64,000 nt of DNA, from NCBI GenBank assembly GCA_002702655.1, contig PABB01000075.1, positions 1 to 64,000 on the forward strand, given 5' to 3'. Position 1 is the first letter of the stretch. Every line of letters begins with the position of its first letter. Positions 1 to 8,305 of the stretch are shown in pieces. This DNA is from Planctomycetaceae bacterium. Its GTDB lineage: Bacteria > Planctomycetota > Planctomycetia > Pirellulales > Lacipirellulaceae. The notes under the pieces were generated by a model. The model saw only the letters and a program-made list of their open reading frames with translations, ran no database searches and was not told where the DNA came from. The position numbers were made by a program, and so were the translations under genes.

Positions 1-96
1 AAAACCGACGCGCCCGGCACAAGCCCGCCCAAGATCCGCAAAGCAACCAAACAACAGGTCAGAATCGCTCAGGAAATCAAAGGGTTAACGGCGTAG
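1..96 (+). CDS. Possible C-terminus of an unidentified protein (5' partial)
   Basis: Frame 1 is open from the window edge to a TAG stop at 94-96 and would end in the basic sequence KIRKATKQQVRIAQEIKGLTA, read from about 34 onward. The tail is lysine-rich and plausible for a real protein end, and a dispersed palindrome starts right at the stop, as happens at other gene 3' ends here. Only 31 codons are visible, so no family can be named and a chance open frame is not excluded. Confidence 0.35.
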   Translation, partial: KTDAPGTSPPKIRKATKQQVRIAQEIKGLTA

Positions 97-230
97 GGTA
101 GCACCGGTTCTCGAACCGGTGCGGCGCAGCCGCAAGAGGCGCCGGAATGGTGATTCCACGCGCCCCGCATCCTGCGACTGCCTGCCTCCTGTCGCGTGCC
201 GCGACGCGGGTTCGAGAACCCGTGCTACCC
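96..230. repeat. Compound inverted repeat downstream of aceF
   Basis: The outer arms GGGTAGCAC (96-104) and GTGCTACCC (222-230) are exact reverse complements. Each side also holds its own small hairpin: GGTTC-TC-GAACC at 107-118 and GGGTTC-GA-GAACCC at 208-221. It lies between a possible plus-strand gene end and the 3' end of aceF, where it could fold in either transcript. It resembles the other short palindromic spacer repeats in the window. I looked for a tRNA because of the GGTTCGA motif and found no cloverleaf. Confidence 0.6.
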
Positions 231-239
231 CTCTCCGAC

Positions 240-1637
240 TCACGCCGGCGCCAGCAGCAACCGGCCCGGGTTCGCCAGGTAGCCCTTCACGTCGTTCAGG
301 AACCGCGCCGCGGCGGCGCCGTCGACGATGCGGTGATCGTACGTGATCGACAGCGGCATCATCAGTCGCGGCACGAACGTGCCGTCGACGAACTGCGGCA
401 TCGTGCGGCTGCGGCCCACCAGCAGGATCGCGGCCTCGGGCGGGTTGATGATCGGCGTGGAGTAAATGCCTCCCACGGCGCCCAGGTTGCTGATCGTGAA
501 GGTGCCGCCGCGCAAGTCGTCGATCCCGAACGTGCCGTCGCGGGCCGCGGTGGCCAGTTCGATCATCTCGCGCGCGACCTGCGGGATGCTCTTGCGGTCG
601 GCGTCGCGCAGCACCGGCACGACCAGCCCCTTGGGCGTGTCGACCGCGATGCCCAGGTTGACGTATTCCTTGTAAATGATTTCGTCGCCCGATTCGCTGA
701 CCGAGGCGTTGACGATCGGGTGATGCTTCAGCGCCACGGCGATCGCTTTGACCAAAAACGGCATCGTCGTGAGCTTGACGCCTTGAGCGGCGTAGTCGGC
801 CTGGCTGTCTTTGCGCAGCCGCTCAAGTTCGGAGATGTCGACATCGTCGAAGTTGGTCAACTGCGGGATGGTCGTGTACGACGCGACCATGTTGCGGGCG
901 ATGGTCTGCCGCATCCGCGACATTTTCTCGCGCCGCACGGCGCCATAGCCGTCGGAGTCGGGGGCCCCCGGCGGGGTGACGCCCTTGGGCACGCTGGCGG
1001 CGGCGGCCTGCTGGGCATTGCGCACATGGTTGCGAACGTCGTCTTCGGTGATGCGACCGCCCGAGCCGCTGGGCCGCACGCGACGCAAGTCGACGCCCAA
1101 TTCGCGCGCCAAGCGGCGCACCGTGGGACCCGCGGCCGCCGAGGCATGGCCGTCGCCGGGTATGTCTTCCAGAGGCTTGTCGGTGGCGGGCGCCGAGGCA
1201 CGCGAGCCGTTGCTCGCCGGGGCGGGAGCGGGGGCTGCGGCTGCCGGCGTCGGCGCGGGGGCGGGAGTCGCCGGAGCGGGCTTCGGCGCGGCGGCCGGCG
1301 GCTCGGGTTCGGGCTCCGCCTCGGCTTGCGGCGGCTCCTCGGCCGGCGGTGCGGGGGCGGCGGGTTCCGGCGCTTTCTCGGCAGGTTCTTCAGCGGCGGC
1401 GCCGGCTTCGATCTCCGCAATCGGGGCGCCCACGTTGATCGTGTCGCCTTCGCTCACCAGAATCTTCACGATCTTGCCGGCCGACGGGCTGGGGACCGGC
1501 ATCGTCGCCTTGTCGGTCTCGATCTCGATCAGATCCTGATCCGCCGCGACCACGTCGCCCTCGCTCACGAGGATCGACAGCACGTCGCCCGATTCAATGT
1601 TCTCGCCGAGCGAAGGAAGTTTGATTTGAGTTGGCAT
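240..1637 (-). CDS. aceF: Pyruvate dehydrogenase E2, dihydrolipoyllysine acetyltransferase
   Basis: Transfers the acetyl group made by E1 from its lipoyl arm to CoA and forms the core of the cytoplasmic pyruvate dehydrogenase complex. The 465-residue protein starts with one lipoyl domain carrying the lipoylation motif ETDKATMPVP near residue 42. A long Ala/Pro/Glu linker follows (about 78-170), then a peripheral-subunit-binding domain (VRRLARELGVDLRRVRPSGS, about 173-207). The C-terminal acyltransferase domain contains the active-site motif DHRIVDG. E. coli AceF has three lipoyl domains; a single one is common elsewhere. It is the last gene of lpd-aceE-aceF, 131 bases after aceE with a repeat-filled gap. 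A 2-oxoglutarate E2 is the alternative, but the adjacent AceE-type E1 argues for pyruvate. Confidence 0.93.
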   Translation of the reverse strand: MPTQIKLPSLGENIESGDVLSILVSEGDVVAADQDLIEIETDKATMPVPSPSAGKIVKILVSEGDTINVGAPIAEIEAGAAAEEPAEKAPEPAAPAPPAEEPPQAEAEPEPEPPAAAPKPAPATPAPAPTPAAAAPAPAPASNGSRASAPATDKPLEDIPGDGHASAAAGPTVRRLARELGVDLRRVRPSGSGGRITEDDVRNHVRNAQQAAAASVPKGVTPPGAPDSDGYGAVRREKMSRMRQTIARNMVASYTTIPQLTNFDDVDISELERLRKDSQADYAAQGVKLTTMPFLVKAIAVALKHHPIVNASVSESGDEIIYKEYVNLGIAVDTPKGLVVPVLRDADRKSIPQVAREMIELATAARDGTFGIDDLRGGTFTISNLGAVGGIYSTPIINPPEAAILLVGRSRTMPQFVDGTFVPRLMMPLSITYDHRIVDGAAAARFLNDVKGYLANPGRLLLAPA

Positions 1638-1639
1638 GG

Positions 1640-1765
1640 GACGAAAGTGACTGGTGATCGGTGACTAGTTGTGGGTGATCAGTGACCAGTTACCTGTTAC
1701 CAGTGATCGGTGACTGCTGGATTCGCACGCCACTGGTCACTGATCACCGGTCACTGATCACCACG
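1640..1765. repeat. Direct/inverted 'GGTCACTGATCACC' phrase cluster between aceE and aceF
   Basis: The aceE-aceF spacer is made almost entirely of variants of GGTGATCGGTGACT, GTGATCAGTGACC, GGTCACTGATCACC and GTTACCAGTGATC in both orientations. A second cluster of the same phrases lies at 13953-14064, between a sigma factor and its anti-sigma factor. The words are near-palindromic, so the transcript could form several alternative hairpins. No coding potential was seen. Confidence 0.75.
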
Positions 1766-1768
1766 CCG

Positions 1769-4474
1769 TCAGGCGTACAACGCCGATGGCTTGTTCGGGT
1801 CGATGCCGAACTCCTTGATCGCCTCGGCGACGACTTTCTTGTCGATCTGGCCTTCCTTGGACAGCTTGTACAGCGTGGCCACCGTGACGCAGGCGGCGTC
1901 GACTTCAAAGTGCCGGCGGAGCGCCTGGCGGCTCTCGCTGCGGCCCATGCCGTCGGTGCCCAGGGCGTACATTCGCCCGCCGAGCCAGGGGCCCAGCTGG
2001 TCGGCCAGCATCTGCATGTAATCGCTGGCGGCGATGATCGGGCCGTCGGTTCCCCCCAGCTGCTCTTCGATGTAGCTGACGCGCGCCGGCTTGTCGGGGT
2101 TAAGCATGTTCCACCGCTCGCACTCCTGGGCGTCGCGGCGTAGCTGGTTGAAGCTGGTCACGCTCCACACGTCGCTGCCGATGCCGTATTTCTCGGCCAG
2201 CAGTTCCTGGGCCTTGAGCACTTCGTTCAGGATCGGCCCGGCGCCCAGCAGCTGCACGCGCTGCTTGTCCTTGGCCCCCTGGACGCTCTTGTATTTGTAG
2301 AGGCCGCGGATGATGCCTTCCTCGCAACCCTCGGGCATCTCGGGCATCAGGTAGTTTTCGTTTTCCAGCGTAATGTAGTAAATCGCCGTTTCGTTGTCCT
2401 CGTACATCCGCTTCAGGCCGTCGAAGATGATCACGGCCGTCTCGTAGGAGAACGCCGGGTCGTACGCCCGCACGGTGGGGAACGCCGCCGCGTTGATCAG
2501 GCTGTGACCGTCCTGGTGCTGCAGGCCTTCGCCGTTGAGCGTGGTGCGGCCCGCGGTGCCGCCCAACATGAAGCCCTTGGCCCGCGCGTCGGCGGCGGCC
2601 CACACCAGGTCGCCGATGCGCTGGAAGCCGAACATGCTGTAGTAAATGAACATGGGGATCATGTTCACGCCGTGGGACGAGTAGCTGGTGCCCGCGGCGA
2701 CAAAGCTGCTCATGGCGCCCGCTTCGGTGATGCCCTCTTCCAGCAGTTGGCCGTCGCGAGCCTCCTTGTAGTACGCGATCTGGTCGGCGTCGACCGGCTC
2801 GTACAGCTGCCCGGCGTGGGCGTAGATGCCCACCTGGCGGAACAGGCCTTCCATGCCGAACGTGCGCGACTCGTCGGGGACGATCGGCACGATCTGCTTG
2901 CCGATTTTCTTGTCGCGAAGCATGTCGGTCAGCAGCCGCACGAAACCCATCGTGGTCGACATTTCCTTGCCGGGGCCGGCGCTGACCAGTTTGGCCAGCG
3001 ACTTTTGGTAATCGACCAGCCGCGGCACTTCCATCGTGACGGGCGCGTTGTTGCGGGCCGGGACCGAGCCGCCAAGCTTGGCGCGCTGCTCGCGCAGGTA
3101 CTTCATCTCCGGGCTGCTCTCCGGCGGGCGGTAGAACGGCGCCTCGGCCACTCGTTCGTCGGAAATGGGAATGCCGAACCGCGTGCGGAACTCGCGCAGC
3201 TCCTCTTCGTTCAGCTTCTTCTGGTTATGGGTCACGTTGCGACCTTCGCCGCCTTCGCCCAGGCCATAGCCTTTGATCGTTTGGGCGAGGATGACCGACG
3301 GGCGGCCCTTGCACTCGGTGGCGGCCTTGAATGCGGCGTACACTTTTTCGGGGTCGTGGCCGCCGCGACGCAGTTTGCGGAGTTTTTCGTCGGAGTAGTT
3401 CTTCACCAGCGGCAGCAGTTCGGGGTACTTGCCGAAGAAATGCTCGCGGACGTACGAACCGTCGGAGACGACGTACTTCTGCGACTGGCCGTCGACGATT
3501 TCCATCATCCGCAGCGCGAGCAGCCCGGACTCGTCGGCGTCCAGCAGCGGATCCCAGTCGCTGCCCCAGATGACCTTGATGACGTTCCAGCCGGCGCCGC
3601 GGAACGCGCCTTCCAGTTCCTGGATGATCTTGCCATTGCCGCGCACGGGACCGTCGAGCCGCTGCAAGTTGCAGTTGATCACGAAGGTGAGATTGTCGAG
3701 GTGCTCGCGCGAGGCGAGATTGATCGCGCCGAGGGTCTCCGGCTCGTCGGTTTCGCCGTCGCCCAAGAACGCCCACACCCGCTTGCCGCTGAGGTCCTTG
3801 ATCCCCCGGTCGGTCAGGTACTCGTTGAACCGCGCCTGGTAGATCGCCATGATCGGCGCCAACCCCATCGACACCGTGGGGAACTCCCAGAACTCAGGCA
3901 TCAGCCACGGGTGCGGGTACGAGGACAGCCCGCCCCCCTCGCTCAGCTCGCGGCGGAAATTGACCAGGTTTTGCTCGGTGAGCCGGCCCTCCAGAAACGC
4001 TCGGGCGTACATGCCGGGAGCGGCGTGGCCCTGGAAATAGATCTGGTCGCCGCTGTAGCCGTCGTCGCCGCGGCCGCGGAAGAAGTGGTTCATGCCCACC
4101 TCGTACAGCGTGGCCGAGCTGGCGAACGTGGAGATGTGGCCGCCCGGCGCAGCGGGGTCGCGGTTGGCGCGGGTGACCATCGCCATGGCGTTCCAGCGGA
4201 CGAAGCTCTTGATCCGCCGTTCCAGCTCGCGATTGCCCGGGTAGGCCGGCTGCTTTTCGACGGGGATCGTGTTGATGTACGGCGTGGTGGCGGTGAAAGG
4301 CAGCTCGACGCCGTTGCGATAGGCCGCTTCGTCGAGCGCGGTGAGTAGCTGGCTCACCCGCTCGGGACCCTTGCTTTCCAGCACGTAGTCCAACGACTCG
4401 AGCCACTCGGCGGTTTCCGCCGGGTCGACGTCATTCGGCAAGGGAGAACGCGGCGTGTTCTTGGTTTGTGCCAT
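1769..4474 (-). CDS. aceE: Pyruvate dehydrogenase E1 component, homodimeric type
   Basis: Thiamine-diphosphate enzyme that decarboxylates pyruvate and reductively acetylates the lipoyl group of AceF. The 901-residue length matches the AceE family (about 890). Recognisable blocks include the cofactor region GDGETDEPE with NCNLQRLDGPVRGN downstream, RKLRRGGHDPEKV, and the transketolase-like C-terminal half with GRTTLNGEGLQHQDGHS. The frame stays open upstream to 4597, but the ATG at 4474 gives the usual N-terminus (MAQTKNTPRS) and has an AGGA-type ribosome site about 12 bases before it. It is the middle gene of the PDH cluster, about 210 bases after lpd. The homodimeric AceE type is the form paired with AceF in gamma-proteobacteria. 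Confidence 0.95.
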   Translation of the reverse strand: MAQTKNTPRSPLPNDVDPAETAEWLESLDYVLESKGPERVSQLLTALDEAAYRNGVELPFTATTPYINTIPVEKQPAYPGNRELERRIKSFVRWNAMAMVTRANRDPAAPGGHISTFASSATLYEVGMNHFFRGRGDDGYSGDQIYFQGHAAPGMYARAFLEGRLTEQNLVNFRRELSEGGGLSSYPHPWLMPEFWEFPTVSMGLAPIMAIYQARFNEYLTDRGIKDLSGKRVWAFLGDGETDEPETLGAINLASREHLDNLTFVINCNLQRLDGPVRGNGKIIQELEGAFRGAGWNVIKVIWGSDWDPLLDADESGLLALRMMEIVDGQSQKYVVSDGSYVREHFFGKYPELLPLVKNYSDEKLRKLRRGGHDPEKVYAAFKAATECKGRPSVILAQTIKGYGLGEGGEGRNVTHNQKKLNEEELREFRTRFGIPISDERVAEAPFYRPPESSPEMKYLREQRAKLGGSVPARNNAPVTMEVPRLVDYQKSLAKLVSAGPGKEMSTTMGFVRLLTDMLRDKKIGKQIVPIVPDESRTFGMEGLFRQVGIYAHAGQLYEPVDADQIAYYKEARDGQLLEEGITEAGAMSSFVAAGTSYSSHGVNMIPMFIYYSMFGFQRIGDLVWAAADARAKGFMLGGTAGRTTLNGEGLQHQDGHSLINAAAFPTVRAYDPAFSYETAVIIFDGLKRMYEDNETAIYYITLENENYLMPEMPEGCEEGIIRGLYKYKSVQGAKDKQRVQLLGAGPILNEVLKAQELLAEKYGIGSDVWSVTSFNQLRRDAQECERWNMLNPDKPARVSYIEEQLGGTDGPIIAASDYMQMLADQLGPWLGGRMYALGTDGMGRSESRQALRRHFEVDAACVTVATLYKLSKEGQIDKKVVAEAIKEFGIDPNKPSALYA

Positions 4475-4562
4475 GGCGGCGAGTCCTGGGGGCGAAGCTC
4501 GTGCCGGTGCGAGCCGGCATTCGAGCCGATGTCTTGTGTGGGAAAGGACTGCAAAAGCGGCG

Positions 4563-4668
4563 ATTGAAAAATGCAAATCTTCAATTGCAAATTTCAAATT
4601 GCCGAACGGGGCAAGATTCTCTTATCCAGCAATTTTCAATTTGCAATTCTCAATTCTCAATTTGCCAT
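4563..4668. repeat. AT-rich inverted repeat between lpd and aceE
   Basis: This locally AT-rich tract is built from AAATTTCAAATTGC-like words on one side (4565-4602) and CAATTTGCAATTCTCAATT-like words on the other (4630-4668). The two halves are largely complementary. It contrasts sharply with the GC-rich surroundings and lies just upstream of the aceE start, where it could hold a promoter or a long hairpin leader. No gene is evident. Confidence 0.6.
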
Positions 4669-4684
4669 GTCGCAGTCGGCGGCC

Positions 4685-6118
4685 TTAGCCGCCGGAATGC
4701 GACTTGCGTTTCGGTCGGTACACTTCGGTTGCAGCGCCCAGGTGCACCTCGCCGGCAAAGGCGACGGTCTCGCTGAGCGTCGGGTGCGGGTGGATGCTCT
4801 CGGCCACGTCGCGGATGTTGCAGCCCATTTCGATGGCGACCACCGCCTCGGCGATTAACTCCCCGGCGCCCGAGCCGACGATGCCGCAGCCGAGCACGCG
4901 GTCGGTGTCCGGGTCGATCAGCCACTTGGTCATGCCATCGGTCTTGCCGATCGCGATCGCGCGGCCGCTGGCCTGCCACGGGTACTGGGCCACCTCGACC
5001 TTGCGGTTTTCCCGTTTGGCTTCTTCCACCGTGAGACCGGCCCAGGCGATTTCCGGGTCGGTGAAGACCACCGCGGGGATGGCCGCCACGTCGAACGCGG
5101 CCGGTTCGCCGGCGAGCACCTCGGCAGCCACCTTGCCCTCGTGCGAGGCCTTGTGAGCCAGCATCGGCTCGCCCGCCACGTCGCCGATGGCCAGGATGTG
5201 CGGGTCGCTGGTGCGCTGCTGATCGTCGACGCGGACGAACCCCTTGTCGTCGACCGTGACCTGCGTGTTCTCCAGACCGATGCCGCTGGAGCGCGGCCGC
5301 CGGCCGACCGACACCAGCACGCGGTCAAAGTCCAGCGTGCCGTTGACCTCGGGCCCCTCGACGGACGCTTCGATCTGCTCGCCCTTGGCCTTCAGCCCCG
5401 TGACCTTCGTGCCCAGGTGAATCTTCTCAAACCGCTCGGTGAGCGACTTGTGCAGCGGCTTGACCAGGTCGCGGTCGGCGCCGGGGAGCAGGCCGTCGGT
5501 GAACTCGACGACGGTGACCTTCGAGCCCAGCTCGGCGTAGACGCTGCCCATTTCCAGGCCAATGTAACCGCCGCCCACCACCAGCAGGGACTCGGGCACA
5601 TCGGGGAGGCTCAGCGCGCCGGTCGAATCCATCACGCGGTCGCTGCCGATGGCGAACATCTTGGGCATGGCCGGCGTGCTGCCGGTGGCCAGGATGCAGT
5701 GATCGAACGTCAGCCGCGCTTCTTCGTAGGTGTCGGGATCGCCGCCTTCGAGCTGCAAGGTTTGGGAGTCGACGAAAATGCCCGTGGCGTGGATTCGCTT
5801 CACCTTGCGCCGCTTGGCCAATTGGGCGAGGCCCCCCGAGAGCGTCTCGATGACCTTCTCTTTGCGGGCCCGCATCTTGTCGATGGCCAGTCGGGGGGCG
5901 CCAAACTCGACGCCCCATTCGACCATCTCGCGAGCCTCGGTGATCACCTTGGCCACGTGCAATAGCGCCTTGGACGGGATACAGCCGCGCAACAGACAGG
6001 TGCCGCCCAGGCGGGGATCAGATTCGACCAGGGCGACCTCCATGCCCAGATCCGCGGCGAGGAACGCGGCGGCATAGCCACCGGGACCGCCCCCCAACAC
6101 GACCACTTGTGAATGCAT
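4685..6118 (-). CDS. lpdA: Dihydrolipoyl dehydrogenase (E3)
   Basis: FAD flavoprotein that reoxidises the dihydrolipoyl arm of AceF with NAD+. The 477-residue protein begins with the FAD-binding motif VVVLGGGPGGYAAAF. It carries the redox disulfide motif GGTCLLRGCIPSKALL near residues 38-53, an NAD-binding GGGYIGLEMG motif in the middle, and the C-terminal dimerisation motif HPHPTLSE with the catalytic His. The frame is open to 6397, but ATG 6118 sits immediately before the FAD motif. As first gene of the set it probably carries the operon promoter between 6118 and about 6400, where no other gene is seen. Dedicated PDH use follows from gene order; sharing with other 2-oxoacid complexes is possible. 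Confidence 0.95.
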   Translation of the reverse strand: MHSQVVVLGGGPGGYAAAFLAADLGMEVALVESDPRLGGTCLLRGCIPSKALLHVAKVITEAREMVEWGVEFGAPRLAIDKMRARKEKVIETLSGGLAQLAKRRKVKRIHATGIFVDSQTLQLEGGDPDTYEEARLTFDHCILATGSTPAMPKMFAIGSDRVMDSTGALSLPDVPESLLVVGGGYIGLEMGSVYAELGSKVTVVEFTDGLLPGADRDLVKPLHKSLTERFEKIHLGTKVTGLKAKGEQIEASVEGPEVNGTLDFDRVLVSVGRRPRSSGIGLENTQVTVDDKGFVRVDDQQRTSDPHILAIGDVAGEPMLAHKASHEGKVAAEVLAGEPAAFDVAAIPAVVFTDPEIAWAGLTVEEAKRENRKVEVAQYPWQASGRAIAIGKTDGMTKWLIDPDTDRVLGCGIVGSGAGELIAEAVVAIEMGCNIRDVAESIHPHPTLSETVAFAGEVHLGAATEVYRPKRKSHSGG

Positions 6119-6404
6119 AAATCTCTCGAAGGCGGGCGACGCGACGGACGGTGAGGGCGGCGCGAGATGGGCCGCGGCGGGCGGGAAGGTCCCGCGGCCC
6201 GGAGGCCGCGGTCGGCTCGGCACGGCGGCAAATCGGGACCGGCTCGTGCCGAGTTTGACCGAACCGCTCAGTTTACCGGCTCCGGGGCGAGTCTCAAAGG
6301 GCCGGGCTGGGTCCTCACAGGGGTGGCTGGGGACGACCGCAGGGAGTCCCAGGAATCCACTGAGGGCTCTGCTTCGCGCCGTCCCTAGCCGCCCCAAGGG
6401 CCCA

Positions 6405-6435
6405 TTTAGCCCCCGGTCACCGACCGGGGGCTAAG
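6405..6435. repeat. Palindrome family B (TTAGCCCCCGGTC...), copy 1
   Basis: Near-perfect palindrome with arms TTAGCCCCCGGTC and GACCGGGGGCTAA around a 3-base centre. It lies 14 bases beyond the stop codon of the downstream minus-strand epimerase gene. Related copies occur at 42574-42604, 42678-42709 and 53393-53424, all at or just beyond gene 3' ends, which suggests a transcript-end hairpin (inference). There is no T-run, so a standard intrinsic terminator is not proven. Confidence 0.8.
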
Positions 6436-6448
6436 TTTGGTCCGCGGG

Positions 6449-7369
6449 CTAGCTCTTCCCCAGCAAATGCCGCAGGGCCGGCTCGAGCTGGCGGTGCTGA
6501 AACTCAAATCCGGCCGCTTCCAGCGCCGTGGGCGCCACGCGGGTGCTGGCCAGCAGCAGCGCCTCGGCCATCTCGCCGAAGGCCAGCTTGGCGGCAAACG
6601 CGGGCACGGGAAAGATCGTCGGCCGCCCCAGCACCCGACCCAGCGTCTTGGTGAACTCGCGATTGGTCACGGGATTGGGCGCCACCAGGTTGACCGGGCC
6701 GGACAGTCCCGGCGTTTCGACGGCGAATTGCAGCCCCCGGGCGACATCCTCCAGGGCGATCCAGCTGATGTACTGCTCGCCGCTGCCCAGCACGCCGCCG
6801 GCGCCCAGTTTGAACGGGGTGAGCATCTTGGCCAGGGCGCCCCCCTTGGGGCTTTGCACCACGCCGATCCGCGTGTTGACCGTGCGGATGCCCGCATCGC
6901 GGGCCGGCTGGCAGGCCGCCTCCCACTGCACGCAAACGTCAGCCAGAAAGTCATCGTCCGGCGGCGACGCTTCGGTCATCACCTCATCGCCCCGGTCTCC
7001 GTAGTAGCCGATGGCCGAGGCGCACACCAGCACCTCGGGCTTGGCGTCCAGCGCGGCGAGCGTTTCGGCGATCAGCAGCGTGCCCTGCGTGCGGCTGTGC
7101 AGGATCTTCTGCTTGAAGGACTCGCTCCAGCGGCTGTCGGCGATGTTCTCGCCCGCCAGGTGCACCACCGCCGCGGCGCCCTCGAACCCGGCTTTGTCGA
7201 TGTCGCCCGTTTGCGGATTCCACATCACCTCGTCGGGCGATTGCGCTGGGCGGCGCACGGCGCGGATCACCTGCCAACCGCTGTCGGCAAGGTTGTTGCA
7301 GAGCACGGTCCCCACCAGCCCCGAAGCGCCGGTGACGATGACTTTGCGAGCGTTGGGCGTATCTGACAT
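6449..7369 (-). CDS. TIGR01777-family NAD(P)-dependent epimerase
   Basis: SDR-superfamily protein of the YfcH/SDR39U1 type, 306 residues from the ATG at 7369; a TTG three codons earlier is possible. The N-terminal Rossmann motif VIVTGASGLVGTVL is clear, followed by the family signature region VVHLAGENIADSRW. The middle contains CASAIGYYGDRGDE, and the C-terminal DUF1731-like part contains GRPTIFPVPAFAAKLAFGEM. The reaction of this family is not established. It is followed on its strand by a family-B palindrome, and the DUF2878 gene 33 bases upstream points the same way, so the two could be co-transcribed. Confidence 0.85.
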   Translation of the reverse strand: MSDTPNARKVIVTGASGLVGTVLCNNLADSGWQVIRAVRRPAQSPDEVMWNPQTGDIDKAGFEGAAAVVHLAGENIADSRWSESFKQKILHSRTQGTLLIAETLAALDAKPEVLVCASAIGYYGDRGDEVMTEASPPDDDFLADVCVQWEAACQPARDAGIRTVNTRIGVVQSPKGGALAKMLTPFKLGAGGVLGSGEQYISWIALEDVARGLQFAVETPGLSGPVNLVAPNPVTNREFTKTLGRVLGRPTIFPVPAFAAKLAFGEMAEALLLASTRVAPTALEAAGFEFQHRQLEPALRHLLGKS

Positions 7370-7402
7370 ATCTAGCAATCCGGACTGAAGGCGGGACTGA
7401 TT

Positions 7403-7951
7403 TCAACTGGGATCGGCGGGTCCTGCGGCGGCGGTGATCGGTTCCTCGGCCGCGGCGATCAATCTCATGGCGAGTGGCGACGCGACCGCTCCGTACGCTG
7501 CCAGCACGAGCAGCGCGACCGCCAGCGGCCACGCCACCAGGATGGCTCCCACGCCGTCGGCCAGCAGGGCAGTCGCCACGGCGACCGCGGCCCCCATGGG
7601 GGCTGCCAGTCGCAGCGGCACTCTCTTTGCCAGCACGCCCTGCATGAACACGGCCGCGTTGAGCCACATGGCCGTAATCCACAGCGGGCACAGCAAGCTG
7701 CCGCGCATGGCCCCCGCCGGGGCGTACAGCCCCGCGGCGATCCACGCACTCTCGGCCGCCGTGCCAGCCACGGCAATCACAAACAGCGGTCGCAACTGCC
7801 GCAGCGGGTTGCGGAGCGTCCACACATGCCCGACCAGCACGATCGCCGCCACGGCCGGCCCGACCAGCGGCTGCCCCCACGCGGCCCCCAGCAATCCGGC
7901 GGCGGCGGCGAGCAGAAAGGCGGCGGTGCGAGCGAGCAGCGAGGCGTTCAT
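7403..7951 (-). CDS. DUF2878-like integral membrane protein
   Basis: Small inner-membrane protein of unknown function, 182 residues from ATG 7951 (the frame continues to 8059). About five hydrophobic segments are visible, starting with LARTAAFLLAAAAGLLGAAW. The pattern AAWGQPLVGP, then a His in VLVGHVWTLR, a loop after GLYAPAGAMRG and PLWITAMWLNAA resembles what I recall of DUF2878. The length also fits that family. It lies 33 bases upstream of the epimerase gene on the same strand. The family assignment is from memory of the pattern; no catalytic residues can be pointed to. Confidence 0.65.
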   Translation of the reverse strand: MNASLLARTAAFLLAAAAGLLGAAWGQPLVGPAVAAIVLVGHVWTLRNPLRQLRPLFVIAVAGTAAESAWIAAGLYAPAGAMRGSLLCPLWITAMWLNAAVFMQGVLAKRVPLRLAAPMGAAVAVATALLADGVGAILVAWPLAVALLVLAAYGAVASPLAMRLIAAAEEPITAAAGPADPS

Positions 7952-8076
7952 CAACCAATCGGGCAGCTTACGACGAGCAACGGGCCAACGTGGCGAATTC
8001 CGCCATGCTAGCCCGCCGCCGGTCGTCGCCCGAGAGCAAAACCGCAGGAACGGGCTCATGATTCACCGGCGGGCGG

Positions 8077-8293
8077 TAGCATGGCCGCTCCGGCCGTGCG
8101 AATCATCTGGAGTGTGCCACGGCTCGGCGAGCCGTGTGCAGCGGAGATCGTCCCAGCGCCTCGCACATCAGGGCGCCTGGGAATGAGCACAGCGAACCCC
8201 AACGACGCCGAGCATCGGTTTGCCGCACCGGGGGCGGCGCTTCGTTTCGTCCGCAGCAACCTGAGAACTCGCACGGCCGGAGCGGCCATGCTA
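8077..8293. repeat. 25-base perfect inverted repeat with an inner palindrome
   Basis: The left arm at 8077-8101 (beginning TAGCATGGCCGCTCCGG) and the right arm at 8269-8293 are exact reverse complements over 25 bases, separated by 167 bases. The interval contains a second palindrome at 8114-8139 (GTGCCACGGCTCGGC...GCCGTG), which belongs to the family also found at 9328-9406, 9544-9567 and 11194-11261. It fills the spacer between the rhomboid and DUF2878 genes. No open frame in the interval looks coding, so it is not an obvious insertion sequence. Confidence 0.85.
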
Positions 8294-8305
8294 CGACGGC
8301 CGCCG

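Noticed and set aside
96-230. Possible tRNA because of GGTTCGA-like words
   Set aside because: No acceptor/anticodon/T-arm arrangement; the words are the loops of the inverted repeat.
147-1664. Long plus-strand frame of 505 codons opposite aceF
   Set aside because: It is the antisense shadow of a clear E2 gene; the translation is rich in Arg, His and Gly without any family motif.
1640-1765. CRISPR-like array in the repeat-rich aceE-aceF spacer
   Set aside because: No regular repeat/spacer period and no cas genes; the words are permuted and partly inverted.
8077-8293. Insertion sequence
   Set aside because: Perfect terminal inverted repeats but only 167 bases inside, with no transposase frame and no obvious target duplication.
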